Of a DNA stretch of 64,000 nt, positions 46,257 through 58,186 are shown piece after piece; the first letter of the stretch is position 1; each line of letters opens with the position of its first letter. The translations under genes were made by a program, and so were the position numbers. The DNA is from Adiantum capillus-veneris (taxonomy: Eukaryota; Streptophyta; Polypodiopsida; Polypodiales; Pteridaceae): assembly GCA_014529385.2 (NCBI GenBank), contig CM043943.1:102403855-102467854 (forward strand). Reading direction: 5' to 3'. Below the pieces are notes generated by a model that was given only the letters and a program-made list of their open reading frames with translations, was not told the DNA's origin and ran no database searches.

Positions 46257-49200
46257 GAGTAAAGATGCATATGCTTACATTTTTCATCTAGAAACCACAA
46301 GGAACCCATAAAAACTTGCAATCGAGCATTTGCATGTTTAAAGAACCATACTGCCTAAAGCTAGTTGAGCTGCAATTAAAAGTCTCAAGCACCATCTTTG
46401 TAAGTCTCACATCAAGATTAAAGAAGACCAAGGACGTGGAGAGTGAGTTTGGTATTCCAACTCATACAAGATGAGATTTGATCAAGTTTGGTTCTTGATT
46501 TTTGACAACAATTGATGGCAAAGGAATTGCTATAAGGCATTAATGCTAGCTTGCTTTTCTCGTAAAGTTTAGAATATGTGCCATGTGGTGGCGTAGTGTT
46601 GTTGGCCTTCAAAAAATAAATTGTAGTACACACTCTCCTTTTCTCAAAAAGGATTTCAAGCCTATCCCCATGCAAAAAATCATGACGTTCTAAGGAATCA
46701 AATGGTTGTCATCTTACTCTTTGTTAAATGGCATTCCAATATGATTGCACAAAGATTTCTCACTTAAAAAAAACGTTATGAAAAACAAAAATAACAAAAT
46801 TACGTTTGTTTTTGTAACTTGGAACTTCTCTTGAAAGAGAACAAGGATTGAAGCAAGTGGTACAATTGTTACAAGTATGCTTTCCTTCTATACAAGGACT
46901 AGAGAAAGTCTTTCAAGACATGGTTCCTCCTTGAGCTTGGAACCGAATGAGCTTGAACTCCATAAAACAAACTTGAACTTGAGTTTCACATGCTCTCATT
47001 TTGAGTTGTCTCCAAATATGTCATAATAATATTAATGGTTGGATTCGTAAGTGAACAACCCAAACGTCTTTAGCTACAAATTCATACCTACCTAGGTGTG
47101 CTGGAGGTATTTTTTTCCCAACCACACCTAGCTGGTATAGTTTTTCATGAGGAGTAGGTAGGATGTTGGAAACTATAAGCGCCAACAATGTAAGAGATCT
47201 CCCTGCCCACATAAAAATGTCAAAGAAAACATGTAATAATGCATGGTCTCCAACTTGAGTTCAGCCTTGACCTTGACATGCCCCATTAGCAAAGGTTTGA
47301 GTCTCTTGAGATAATGTATGGGCGTCAGGACTCAGCTTGAGCTCAGAATGCAGCATCTATGGTTTGGAAACTCTTTAGATTAATGATGGGTCCATCTCAA
47401 GTTTGAGGCTCGAGGGTGTAGGTGTCGTGAGAGGGATTTATTAGTCAAGACAACAAAGGAAATAAAAGGTCAAAAGTGAATAGGTTACCGCTGGCATTTA
47501 TGGCTGGAATGCATCGGCCCCAATTTCAAATTTCAAACTTGACGGTAGTTTTGAACTTGGCTCCCTCCCGTCACTGCTCCGTTTGTCGCCATCTATCATT
47601 AGTAATTGTGCTGCAACCAAGCTACGCCATTGATTCAGTGATTCTAGCCAAGTTGCACCACCATGGACTGTTAGGACATCCTATAGATGAGTAGCAGGAT
47701 AGTTGACCATTGCAAAATTGTTTGCTCTCTACATGTTTAGACCTGCTTCTCCTCAATAGCTTCTTGTTTTTGGCACTCCTCATCAATAACTTTGAGCACT
47801 TTTCACTTCCACCTTGGCTCCTCGTGGCTATTGACAACATCAATACACCACAAAATGACTTGTATACAGGGCTCAGAGATATCTACAAAGAAGGGGCGAC
47901 ATTAGATTTCACACGTGAGCAAGTAAAGAAAAGGTAGTTGAAATGCTTTCTTGAGGAGGATAGGCAAGATGTCTTGTAATCTATATGCGTGATGTGGATG
48001 TGCAGCTAAACAGATTCACTCTTGAGATCATCTGCAGCAATCCACGTATGTCCACTACTACGAAGCAAGTTTTTGCTACTAGCACCTTAGCTCTTGAGAC
48101 ACCATAAGGCCCACAATATTGATCATCGAGCTTCAACATCAACAAAAACTTAGTAGCAAGGCACAGTAAGTTTTCGTCATCAATGTTGAAAGAATTTTTG
48201 GCATTAGTACTTGACCTGATTTGATAGGTAAATCTAAGAATGAACCTTGACGCCTTCTTGCATGTCTCTTGTCTTTTGATTCAACTTGATCGCAAGGGAA
48301 CCTTTAGAACATACGGGTTCGTACAACCTCTTCGTTCATTGTTAAAAGTACATCATCCTTGTTAGGCACTTGAGGAAAATAATTGATGTCAAAGTTAAGG
48401 CACATCTATAAATGTCTTTCAGCCAATAATAAAAAATGTAGTGTTCTAATTTTTCTTTACATTATGTTGATCGGTTAGATTAGACCAGATAATTGTATCT
48501 TAGTCTAATTAGAGTCACAAACTAAGTTTCAATTTCAAGGTTTCTTACCTAGGCTGGGTGAAGTTTGCAAGCTCCAACTTACCTTCAAACCTCTACCCCC
48601 TCTAAGGGAGAAGTACCTCTAGTGGGATATGGGCTCGAACTTAAGTTTGAGGCTCCAAGATGTTAAAGGAAGAAGCACCTTCAAGGGATTGGAGGTTCAA
48701 ACTTAAGTTCGAACCTCTACCCTTTTCAAAAAACCAATATCCTCTATGAGGGTGAAGACTCAAACCACCCCTCCATCCTTTTCAGAAAGCCTCCTCCACC
48801 CCCTCTAAGAGAGAAGTACCTCTACGGGGATAGAGGCTCGAACTTAAGTTCAAGACTCCTAGCGTCCTTCACCCCATCTAAGGGATAAATACCTCTAAGT
48901 AGATAGAGGCTCGAACTTAAGTTGGAGCCTCCAAGCCCTTACAAAGGGAGAAGCAACCTCAGTGGGTTGGAACTTAAGTTCAATCCTCTGCTTCCTTTAA
49001 GAAACTAGTATCCTCTATGAGGGTGGAGACTCAAACCATCCCTCCATCCTTTTAAGGAAGCCTCCTCCACCCCCTGTAAGAGATAAGTATCTCTAGAGGA
49101 CAGAGGCTCAAACTTAAGTTTGAGCTTCCAATCCCTTAAATGAAGAAACACCTTCCTGGGGCTAGAGGTTCGAAATTAAGCTTGATCTGCTACAACCTTC

Positions 49201-50336
49201 AAAAAATCAGTATCCTTATAAGGCATAAGCACCTCCAAGTGGGATGAAGGCTTGAGCTAAATATTGAGCATCCACCCCCCTTGAGGAGGTCCAAGCTTCC
49301 ACCACTTCATAAGAGAGGATTTTCTCTATATGGTGAAAATACCTCTCTTTATAGAATAAGAACCTCTAACAAGGTGGAGATATAAGCTTAAGGATCATTA
49401 TTTAAGGTAGAAGTACCTCTAAGGTGGTGGAGGTTGGAGCTTACTCAAGCCTTGGATAATTTAAGTGTGAAGTACCTTTAAGGGGGTGGTGGCTTGAGCT
49501 TATGTTGGAGTTTTCACGGCCATGAGCTTTGAGAGAGGTTCAATGCTATGTCCCAAAAAATAGACGACTATTCAGGGGTGGAGGTTAAGTTTGAGCCTCT
49601 ACTGTTCTAAAGTACCTCTAAGGGAGTAGAGGCATAAGAGCAGCCATGATAGGCTCATAGTTGAAATATTTACCATGCAAATTAAAGCTGTTGGATTAAC
49701 TCCTTGTGAATCTATAGACAAAAAAAGTGATAAAATCATGAGGATTTCTCATATTTGTCCGTGAAGAGTAGAATACCTTCCACTCAGTGTTCAAAAAAAG
49801 TGCATCTCTGCTCAATGTTGATCTTATTAAGAATCCAAACTTGCAACTAGCTTGAAAGAGGTTAGGAGAATTTTCACTTAAATTTTGGGAGATAACAATG
49901 TAAGTATGGCAAAAAATATGATGAATTTGTCAAATTTTCCTATTTAGAAACATGAAAAAGAGCTTTTTGTATAAATAATTCTTATGCTAAACCTGACAAA
50001 TGTTTAAGTGGCTTGTTAGAATCGTGTACAAAGATGAGCGTTTTTATACTCATATGCATAGCAAAGGTTCATGTCACTCACACACAGAAGAGTCTCAAAA
50101 GATTTGTGACCTCAGTAGCATAAGCATGTATAAAGAGCATTGAGTTTAGTGGAATAAGAATGTAGAAAGATAAGAATGGTTGTAATAACATCAAAGGTCA
50201 ATAGAGCTCACATAAATAAGAGGATTGAGCTTAGTAGCACATCAATGCAGCTCCCATCAATGTGCTTTCCATCAATGTTCTGGTGCCTCATTTTTATATG
50301 GCACAAAGGGTGCCCACAAACAATCTAGAGGCCAAA
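46257..50336 (-). other. 4-kb non-coding middle of the 15-kb element
   Basis: No coding motif found; RT and integrase would be expected here or after in an autonomous element. About 48560-49640 is a minisatellite, listed separately. Frames such as 47476-47694 lack recognisable features. Confidence 0.55.
48560..49640. repeat. Minisatellite around GAACTTAAGTTC palindromes
   Basis: Repeated phrases: AGAGGCTCGAACTTAAGTT, GAGCCTCCAA, GAGAAGTACCTCTA and CCTCTATGAGGGTG. A higher-order unit of about 280 bp is clear (48731 and 49011). The CTTAAG core with flanking GCTCGAA and TTCGAGC can form hairpins. Copies decay towards both edges. Confidence 0.85.
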
Positions 50337-50825
50337 CTATAAAATAAATAATGCTATTTCAAGTCCACCTTTTGAAAATGGGACTTGAATAAATCCCAAA
50401 ATTCCTAAATATGTGTTTAGTAGAGAATTGCATCTGACACTTGCTCCTTTTGTATTGCTAAGAAGTACAACTATTCTCATTGGACGTTCCATTGAAGATC
50501 TTTGTCCTGCTCTTGCCATGGTCTCATCTTGATCTAACTGTATCCCTATGGAGGGTGGTTTGAGACTTCGTTTTCCAATCTCACTTACAGCCACTGATTC
50601 AGTTGACAATGTGTGGATCTTTGGACTTCCTATTTCTTCCATGGTGTTTGCAATTTTGATCTTCGTAACTTCAAGCTTTGATGGAATTCTCTGCTCTTTT
50701 TGATATGCACTTGTTGTTGCTTGATCTACTTCTAGCTCTTCTGAAGTTCTATTTGATGGAGATGAATCATCTTCATTAAGATCTTCCATTTGAATTGTAT
50801 TTGAGGACTTTGTGTTGTCGTCCAT
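50337..50825 (-). CDS. Unknown acidic ORF in the 15-kb element
   Basis: 162 codons from MDDNTKSSNTIQMEDLNEDD, acidic and S/T-rich at first, then IGIQLDQDETMARAGQRSSM and a hydrophobic end. It lies just downstream of the protease-like block, in a different reading frame. No domain is recognised. It may be part of the broken polyprotein. Confidence 0.3.
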   Translation of the reverse strand: MDDNTKSSNTIQMEDLNEDDSSPSNRTSEELEVDQATTSAYQKEQRIPSKLEVTKIKIANTMEEIGSPKIHTLSTESVAVSEIGKRSLKPPSIGIQLDQDETMARAGQRSSMERPMRIVVLLSNTKGASVRCNSLLNTYLGILGFIQVPFSKGGLEIALFIL

Positions 50826-50831
50826 GGTTGA

Positions 50832-52471
50832 TCAGCCTTGGTCTTCATTCTTTGTTGTCTTTGAAGAATGTATCTTCATTGAACTCTGTATCTCCAGGAC
50901 CTTTTGGGCCATTGTCATTCCCATTATGATGTTGTCTGGCATATCTTTTGTTGTGATCACATGGAATTGAGCTATGATGATCTGTGAACTTACTTCAATG
51001 GTGGTGGAAATGATTCCCTAGCATTCTGCTTGTTTGTTTCCTGATATTCTCACAAATTCAGGAGCATCTTCCAGGTGTGGTTGGCCACATCTTTTCCAAG
51101 TGTGAAAAGACATGAGGTTCTTATCTAGCTGAAAATATAGCTTTACTTCTCCTGACAGCTTTTCTTCATTTTCACCAACAATGTTGCACTTGATCTTCTT
51201 AGAATTTCTTTTTGTATTGAGTGCTTTTGTGGTGGCGGTGTCCGTGGATTGAACTTTTTCTACATTGGCTTTGCTTTGATCACCTGCTTCTATTGATGTC
51301 GACTCGTATGACTGTGATACTGCACTTTTTTGCAGTTGTTGAGCATTGTCCTCCTGCATTTGAGTAACCTTTGACCTTAAAAGGTCCATTGTACTGTCTA
51401 ACAAAATCTATTTCTTCAGAGGAGATTTTGGTGGTGACCTTTGTGTAGCCTTTTGGACTTGAGCTTTCGTTGATCTTGATGTTTTTTGTCACCTGTTCTG
51501 GTAGCTTGTGGCTTTGCATCATGTTCAGATAGTCCTTGACTTCAAGTTTAGCATTCATAGGGGCTTGTACAAGGTCGTGAACCTGTTGAGAGTCATTGCC
51601 ATTTGCATCTCGATATGCATATGCGAACTTGGTCTCATGCAACTGTTTGAACACTATGGGATTTTTTGGCTTTTGCCTTTGACTCGTCGAGATCAACTAA
51701 AAATTTTGTCCCCGATGATCTTCATAGAAGAATTTTTTTTCAGATTTTGATGGTTTCTGGGTCAATGGAAAAATTCCAACAACCATATTGTCTTCCAATG
51801 GTTTTTGCTTTGAAGGGGTCTGCTGGCTAGAAGTTCTTGGGCTTCTAAATGGTGTAGCATTTTTTGGTACTAGAGCTAAGCTTAATGAATTTGCAGCTCC
51901 CCCCTTCCTAGGGTGGTCACTATAGCCTGCTTCATTGTGAGAGCTCAAAACTATTTGGCTCTGGTTGAGTCTCACCTTTTGGGATTGTGAAGGTACACTT
52001 TGGGTAGCACTATTGATGTTTGGCATCCGTAAACCTTCTGCATAGTTTCCTATGTATCTCCGTGAAACATGACAGATTATTCCCCAAGTCACAAGTTGTA
52101 GATAGCATTATCTTTTCCCTGATATTGTCTATCCCATGGGTCTCCTATGATATGAGCTTCTGTGGTTTCAGGACCCAAGGCGTCATAGATGCTAGACTCT
52201 CGTCTATATCTACGACTATTTTGGTCAAAGTATATGTTGGTTTGGTCACAACATCGAAGCTTGATTTTCGATGGAGGAGGGTTTGGCTCTAAACAGATTT
52301 CTAGGTTCACTCGGGTAATATTCTTCAGCTCTAGAGAGGATGGGCTATAATAGATTCTTTCCTCTGAAATGAACCGTCCTTTCTGATCTATCATTGGACG
52401 CCTTCTATGAGCTGGTATGTGGGTCGTTCAAACACTGGTTGATCCTTTTTCAAAGTTTCCCTTTTTGGTCT
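50832..52471 (-). pseudogene. Second gag-like block ending in a protease-like segment
   Basis: Pieces in order: KGRFISEERIYYSPSSLELK and YDALGPETTEAHIIGDPWDR (52394-52089), RRYIGNYAEGLRMPNINSAT to HRGQNF (to 51697), then in the same frame after one stop KFAYAYRDANGNDSQQVHDL (to 51280), then in another frame KLYFQLDKNLMSFHTWKRCG (51404-51018), and after an in-frame stop ISTTIEVSSQIIIAQFHVIT with DNIIMGMTMAQKVL at about 50916-50936, like the DIILGMDWL end of a retropepsin. The first piece is a paralogue of part of 53439-54122. At least two frameshifts and two stops. Confidence 0.45.
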
Positions 52472-53094
52472 TGTTAACCCTCACGTCACACGGACACCCT
52501 ATGATCTATAAACGTTGTATTATTTAGAGTCAGGTACCGGGCTTGTCGGACCAATAGGGAAAGGTAGAGTGATCGCCGATGAGAGGCGCACTCTAACTGG
52601 GACATTCAAGGGATTAGTTGGCTAAGCATGGGCGCCCAAGTGTGAATGGGGTGAGCTCCTATAAAAGCCAACTAAACCTAATTTTTACTCATTCTCTCAT
52701 TTGTGCAATAGAAGAGTGCTCTTGCTCCATCTCCATCTTCTTCTTCTTCACCTCCTCGTGTGTGTGTGTGTGTGTGTGAGAGAGAGGGAGAGAGAGGGAG
52801 AGTGTGTGTGCAATCGAGCATTACGAAGGCACGACGGCGGCGAAGCGGTTGAGCGCGGCACGACTGCAGCTTCTTCTTCATCGCGGCGAGGAATCCACCA
52901 CAAAGGCGAGCGTAGAGCGGTGAGTGACACACCCTTGTTTTCTTGAGCTTGCTGGTTTAGGCTTGTTGTGTGCTTGGAGCCTTTTGTGGCTCGCACGCGG
53001 TGTATCGGCAAGTCCCTTGCTTCGACAGTGCGGCAAGGAGCGCACAGGTCTACATAGTGTGCATATGAATTATGTGTACCATACAAAGCTAACA
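52472..53094 (+). mobile_element. Solo LTR (623 bp) inserted in the gag region
   Basis: It starts TGTTAACCC and ends GCTAACA, has a plus-strand TATA box TATAAAAGCC at about 52660, a promoter-distal (GT)n and purine-rich run at about 52758-52812 and GC-rich DNA after it. It interrupts the minus-strand ORF. No internal region, primer site or second LTR is attached. A target duplication is not evident (GGTCT and TCATT). Confidence 0.6.
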
Positions 53095-53458
53095 TCATTC
53101 TGTTTGATGTGTCCGTTAGACTCGTGAATGATTGCACACTTGTAGAAGTGGATGCAAAATCATTTACAAATTTTATAATCTTTTCAACCTTCGGTGATAT
53201 CTCGACACCTTGACTAAATTCATGCAAGAATTTGTTGTTCAAAGGATCAATTTTAAGCTTTTCAGGTGCCTGTGCATCCGTATGCTGATTTTGAACTTGC
53301 AGTGCTTTTACTGGTGCTTCTAATGGTAATGCAAAATCATTTGATTGCATTATAAGTGACGGGTTTGATGCACTTACATCAAGATTTGCATTTCCAATTT
53401 TCTTTGTACCTTGCTTGGCAATTGATGTATCCCTGTTGTCAGCATTCCTTGGACAATC
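53095..53458 (-). pseudogene. Continuation of the gag-like ORF after the zinc knuckle
   Basis: It continues the preceding gag in a shifted frame: DCPRNADNRDTSIAKQGTKK, then SNDFALPLEAPVKALQVQNQ, KLKIDPLNNKFLHEFSQGVE and KVEKIIKFVNDFASTSTSVQ, until the solo LTR interrupts it at 53094. Beyond the LTR the frame can be followed briefly below 52471 (PKRETLKKDQPVFERPTYQ). Confidence 0.5.
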
Positions 53459-54122
53459 TTAAAAAAAATGTCCACCTTTTTTGTCCAAAATCTGAGCAAT
53501 ACGCCATGACTAGTGGTATTTCATTTGGTTCTATCATATCAAGCTCTAGTTGAGAAGTTTCTGCTTCTATGCTGGCCAGGTTGTCGGCATCTTCTTTTAA
53601 AACACTAAGCATCAAGCTGTAGAATGCTCCATCTTGACCTTTGTACCGTCTTTGGCTTGGTTCTCCAATTAGATTTTCTTCTCTTGGTTGATCTGTTGGA
53701 TCTTGAAATTCTGGCTCTTGACTATAGATTTGACCACTGTAATCCATGTACAATGAACTTGATTGCATATGCACCAACTGTATATTTTGCTGGCTTGTGC
53801 AAATTTCTGAATAAACACTTAGGTTAATTTTTTGCACCTCTATTTGCACTTCATCTTTGAGATTGCAATACCTGGCTCTAGTGAATTCTGTGAACATCTG
53901 GGAGTTCTCTAAATTTGGCTTCACTCTAATCAGTAGGATCTTGGCTCCTATGCTTCTTTTGTTGTGCATCAAATATCTATGGCCTTTTGAATCTGTATAC
54001 AAGACTTTATCTCCATGGTAGCCATAAAGCTGTAAAATCTGCTCTATTGCACTTGTACCTGTGTTACCAGTGCTACTAGCTTGCTCTACTGTACTTGAAC
54101 TCTCAGCTTGAGATGAGTCCAT
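53439..54122 (-). pseudogene. Gag-like ORF of the 15-kb element with degenerate zinc knuckle
   Basis: ATG at 54122 (MDSSQAESSSTVEQASSTGN). 227 codons: a disordered start, IEQILQLYGYHGDKVLYTDS, RSIGAKILLIRVKPNLENSQ, EVQIEVQKINLSVYSEIC and GEPSQRRYKGQDGAFYSL, then CSDFGQK near the end. Read across the frame change at about 53470, it becomes CSDFGQKGGHFFKDC, close to the CX2CX4HX4C knuckle, with F for the second C and one extra residue. It is the first ORF after the leader, the expected gag position. Assignment as gag rests on position and knuckle; the main domain is not recognised. Confidence 0.55.
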
Positions 54123-54629
54123 GTCGACTAGTTTTGTAAAAACTGTCCCCTAGCAAATTTTGGTATTGATTAGCAAAAAACATTTTGCTCGGATTTGATA
54201 AAATTGCTTTTTCCAAAGTACTTATGGCAGTTGATTTCTCTTAGACTCACAAGAGTTGATTAACTCTAGCTCAAAAGTGTCAGAATTGATTGCAACCTTT
54301 GAAATGATGAAAATCTAGGCCTTGAATAACCTAACCTGTAGGTTACATTGTTATCCATTTTTTCCACTTTACTTGAATTCAGCTCTTCAATCAAGCTCCC
54401 AATTCTTTGCCTGCAACCTGGTTCTTCAATCTAAGCTAAGTGAGTCAGCAAAAGAGATTTCCAAATTCTATCCTTGCAAGGAGCTAAAGGACTAATTTGC
54501 AACTTGAAACTAAGTTAACAGGGACCAATTTGGATCCGATGGAACCCAAAATTGACCAGTGGCCTTGTATTATGTTGTTCTAGCACTATACAATCTCTAA
54601 AGTCCAAAATCTTGTTTCTGGGGCTCAAA

Positions 54630-56530
54630 AATAAATAATCCCGATTATTTACTTTTCTCAGTTTCTATACTTTTTAGGCTTGTTTTGCCAAGTAATTACC
54701 TTGTTGTGGTCTATGGACAAGTTTGGTTGAGTTTGATCAAGATTTGTCCAAATTATCAACTGTTTAGTGCCCGCAGACTCTGATTCCAAGAATCTGGCTT
54801 AAGTCTCAATTTTGTGATCCAAATTTGATTTGTGGAGTCTACTTGATATGCTTGACCCTGTGGTATACTTAGTTGTGCAAAATTTCTCAATTCTGGAGCA
54901 AAAGTAAATAATCACGATTATTTACTACAGGTTTTTTTTTCAAAAGTAAGTAATCGTGATTATTTACTTTTGGTAATTTTTTGCATGATTTTGGTCAAAT
55001 TGAGCATGTACACTTGTTTAACACATCAATATAAGCCTATGAGTCAAGTTTCACTGAATTTGAACAAGATTTACCAAGTCACACTCAAGTTCTCGACATT
55101 CAGTACAGATTTCAGTTTTTATCAAGGTTTTGGTATGTTTTGTGATCCAAACTTTATGATCCTTCACAAAAGATGTTTGCAATCATGCTTAGAGTCTATG
55201 GTATCAACCTTGATCAGTTTTGAGCCAAAAGATAATAATCGCGATTATTAACCTAAAATGAATAATTTTTTTAACTTGTTTCCTAGATAGTATTTATGAT
55301 CTATTTTAAGCCTATGAATCAAGTTAAAACTTAATTTGAACAAGATTCATCAAGTCAGACTCAATTTCTCAACAATAAGTCAGATTTCAGTTTTTAGCAA
55401 CTTTTTGGCCTGTTTTGTGATCCAAACTCTATGAGCCTTCACAAAAGATGTTTGTAATCATGCATAGAGTCTATGGTATCAACCTTGATCAATTTTGAGC
55501 CAAAAGTTAATAATCATGATTATTAACTTTTGACATAAAATGAACAATTTTTTAAACTTTTTTACTAGACAATTTTTTAATGACCTATTTTGAGCCTATG
55601 AATCAAGTTAAAACTTAATTTGGACAAGATTCATCAAGTTTATCAACTGTTTCGTGTCTGTAGACTCTGATTTCAAGAATCTGGCTTAAGTCTCACTTTT
55701 GTGATCCAAATTTCACCAAAATTGATTTGTAAGGTCTACTTGCTATGCTTGAATTTGTGGTATGCCCAAATGTGCAAGGCTGTCAATTTTTGGAGTAGAT
55801 GTAAATAATCGTGATTATTTACTTCTGCTAAATTTTTGCAAGTTTTTTGTTCCAATCTTGACAGTGTTAAGCACCTCAAGTTAAGGTCTCTAGCTAAGTT
55901 TCATCAAGTTTGGACAACTTTTGGTCAAATGGTCATCAGTTTTTTGTCTACAGATTGACTTTGAAAAATTAGTCACAATTTTCAATCCAATGATCCAAAT
56001 CTTACCAAACTTGGTTTGTGGGCTTATTACAACATGGTAAAACTAGTGGTATGGTGACTTGGTCAAAAAAGTTGAAAAATGGGCCAGATGTAAATAATCG
56101 CGATTATTTACAACTGATAAATTTTTCATCTTTTTGATCAAGTGATCATGTACACAGATTTTTCACATCAATATAAGCCTATGAATCAAATTTCATCAAG
56201 TTTGGACAAATTTTCCCCCAATTTACACTCAAGTTTCAAAAACTCAGTACAAACTTTAGTTTTTACCTAGTTTTTTGTCAGTTTGGTGATCCAAATCTTT
56301 TGTGCCTTTACAAAAGTTGTTTGTACGTACATGTGCAATGAGTCACTCGTATGAACCTTGGTCAAATCTGAGCTGAAAGTTAATAATCACGATTATTAAC
56401 TTTTGGCCCAAAACTGACACTTTTTGAACTTTTTCACTAGATAGTCTTTTCATGAGCTATTTTGAGCCTATGAATCAAGTCAAAACTTAATTTGGCCTAA
56501 AATGTCAAGAAAAAGTAAATAATCTGAGTT
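54630..56530. repeat. Array of ~285-bp units each with an AATAATCNNGATTATT palindrome
   Basis: Palindrome centres at about 54641, 54915, 54957, 55241, 55516, 55811, 56100 and 56390, with a half-site at 56517. The one at 55501-55532 is a perfect 32-bp palindrome and that at 56090-56111 a perfect 22-bp one. The sequence between them also repeats (CACAAAAGATGTTTG..., CTATGAATCAAGTT...). It fills most of the leader between the primer site and the gag-like ORF. Confidence 0.9.
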
Positions 56531-57067
56531 TTGGCCAACTCTTGAAAATTTTACCTCAAAGTGTCCTTGAGCTTACCCACTGGTTCATACAACTTTTAGG
56601 CTTACTCTCCAGGTTGATTGAGTGGTTTGAATTCTTTTCGTGCTATTTCTAGCCGTAGACCTGAAACTCTGCAACTTCACATAAACAACTCACAAATGAT
56701 TCGTTTGGAGTTAGCAATGATTTGAGATCTCACCTTGGATTCTACTTATCCTACTCCTAGATTCTCATGCAATGGGGTTGTGGAAAGTGTCCACAAACAC
56801 TAGTGTTCTTTTTTTTTATGGTTTCTTGAGCATTGATCTTAAGACTTGTTTTTGTCTATCAATCATTCTCAAAATCCTACTCTATATTTACAATCCTAAA
56901 GGCACTCAGCAAGTACGATTACTTCCAAGCTACCTCTACACAGCAAAAGACGACAATCCTAAGCTATGCGGTTTCTAAAAAGAAAGTTTTACTCTAGGTG
57001 AACCTAAAGGAAGCTAATGGACAACTACACAAGAGGCTCGTGTTTTCCCTAATTTAGGTCTATTCGT
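56531..57067 (-). other. Proximal leader of the 15-kb element
   Basis: About 540 bases without palindromes or recognisable genes, between the array and the primer site. It would include any packaging signal. Confidence 0.5.
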
Positions 57068-57085
57068 CCCCGTAGCAGAGCCAAA
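57068..57085 (-). promoter_or_regulatory. Primer-binding site of the 15-kb element
   Basis: The minus strand reads TTTGGCTCTGCTACGGGGAC directly after the LTR end, a diverged tRNA-Asp-type site (compare TTGGCGCCGTTGCCGGGGAC). Confidence 0.6.
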
Positions 57086-58096
57086 TGTGGGACACATATC
57101 TAACCTGACCATCCTATCTTATTGCAGTATTAGCGAGAACCACGAGTAATTTGTCAAACCATGGGACGAAGCTGACTCGACTAGTGCATAGAGGCTACAA
57201 GAGGTTGTCAATCTCTCAGAAAACAGCTAACAACTCGCATCTAGCTCAAGCTACACTCAAGTGACTGAAATCACCAAAAGCCAATCGCTCATCGGCAAAC
57301 AATTCACATACGTTACGGCATCAAATGACATCCAAACGTAACGAAACTTCTAGGACAAGTTTATAAGACCTAAGCACATATGCCTATGGCCTCAAACCCC
57401 ACTTTAGGTCAAGTTCCAAAATCACGATTATTAACAGCAGTGGATTTTTGACCTAGTCATTTTCGAACCAAAATGCATCTAAATGCTTAGCAATGATGCC
57501 CCAATACCATGCCTATGCTTAGTTTTTGCCTTGAACATGTAATTCCTAGTTATGATGAAATTAGACCCCGGGTTGGTGACGCCAAAAATCCACGAAATAC
57601 TGTGAATGGCTTACATCAATGCGTAGAGCTCTTACCTACGGTTGCAATGCAACAAACGCAATCCCGATGTGATAACCCGGAAGGGAGTAGGAAGCACGAG
57701 AAGGAGAGGAGTGACCGTCGTTAGCTCACGCTGTGTATTTCTTATCCAAAAACTTAATAAAATCTTTACAAAGTTGGATTTTATACCTTAGCCAAGGTCT
57801 AAAATGTGTAATGTCTAGCGCCCAAGACGTTTGAGACTCCACACTAATTGTATCTGCAACCTAGGTACACTAAGTGACCTATGCTTTACATCTTGGAACT
57901 CTTATTGATCCCGTAACACGTTACAATTCTCACAATGGATAAATAAATCGGGAAATTACAATACATGGCCATTTTGGAAAAATGTGAAAAGTGTGTAACT
58001 TCAATCTTTACTGCTTCTTCACTTTGATCTTTGATGTATATTCGTACGTCTTCGGTCTTTAGGAGCTTCTGTTAACTGACGTTGAATCATTTAACA
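57086..58096 (-). mobile_element. 5' LTR of the 15-kb element
   Basis: It begins TGTTAAATGATTCAACG at 58096 and ends GTGTCCCACA at 57086, with TATA near 57779-57787 (inverse of TTTTATACC). Against the 3' LTR, the first ~190 bases show roughly ten substitutions and one 12-base indel, so it is older than the 153-bp-LTR element. Confidence 0.88.
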
Positions 58097-58130
58097 TTCT
58101 ACTATCTATCTTTTTATCTCCCTCTCTATA

Positions 58131-58186
<56 letters not shown>

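Larger units (their letters stand above)
42807..58096 (-). mobile_element. 15.3-kb LTR retroelement without visible RT or integrase
   Basis: Two LTRs of 1,001 bp (42807-43807) and 1,011 bp (57086-58096) in the same orientation bound 13.3 kb. On the minus strand the order is LTR, tRNA-Asp-like primer site (57068-57085), leader with palindrome array (54.6-56.5 kb), gag-like ORF, a second gag/protease-like block, non-coding minisatellite region, second protease-like ORF, a W-P-K motif ORF, polypurine tract and LTR. The LTR 3' halves are related to the 918-bp family. No 5-bp target duplication is seen. It appears non-autonomous (LARD-like) or deeply decayed. Confidence 0.8.
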
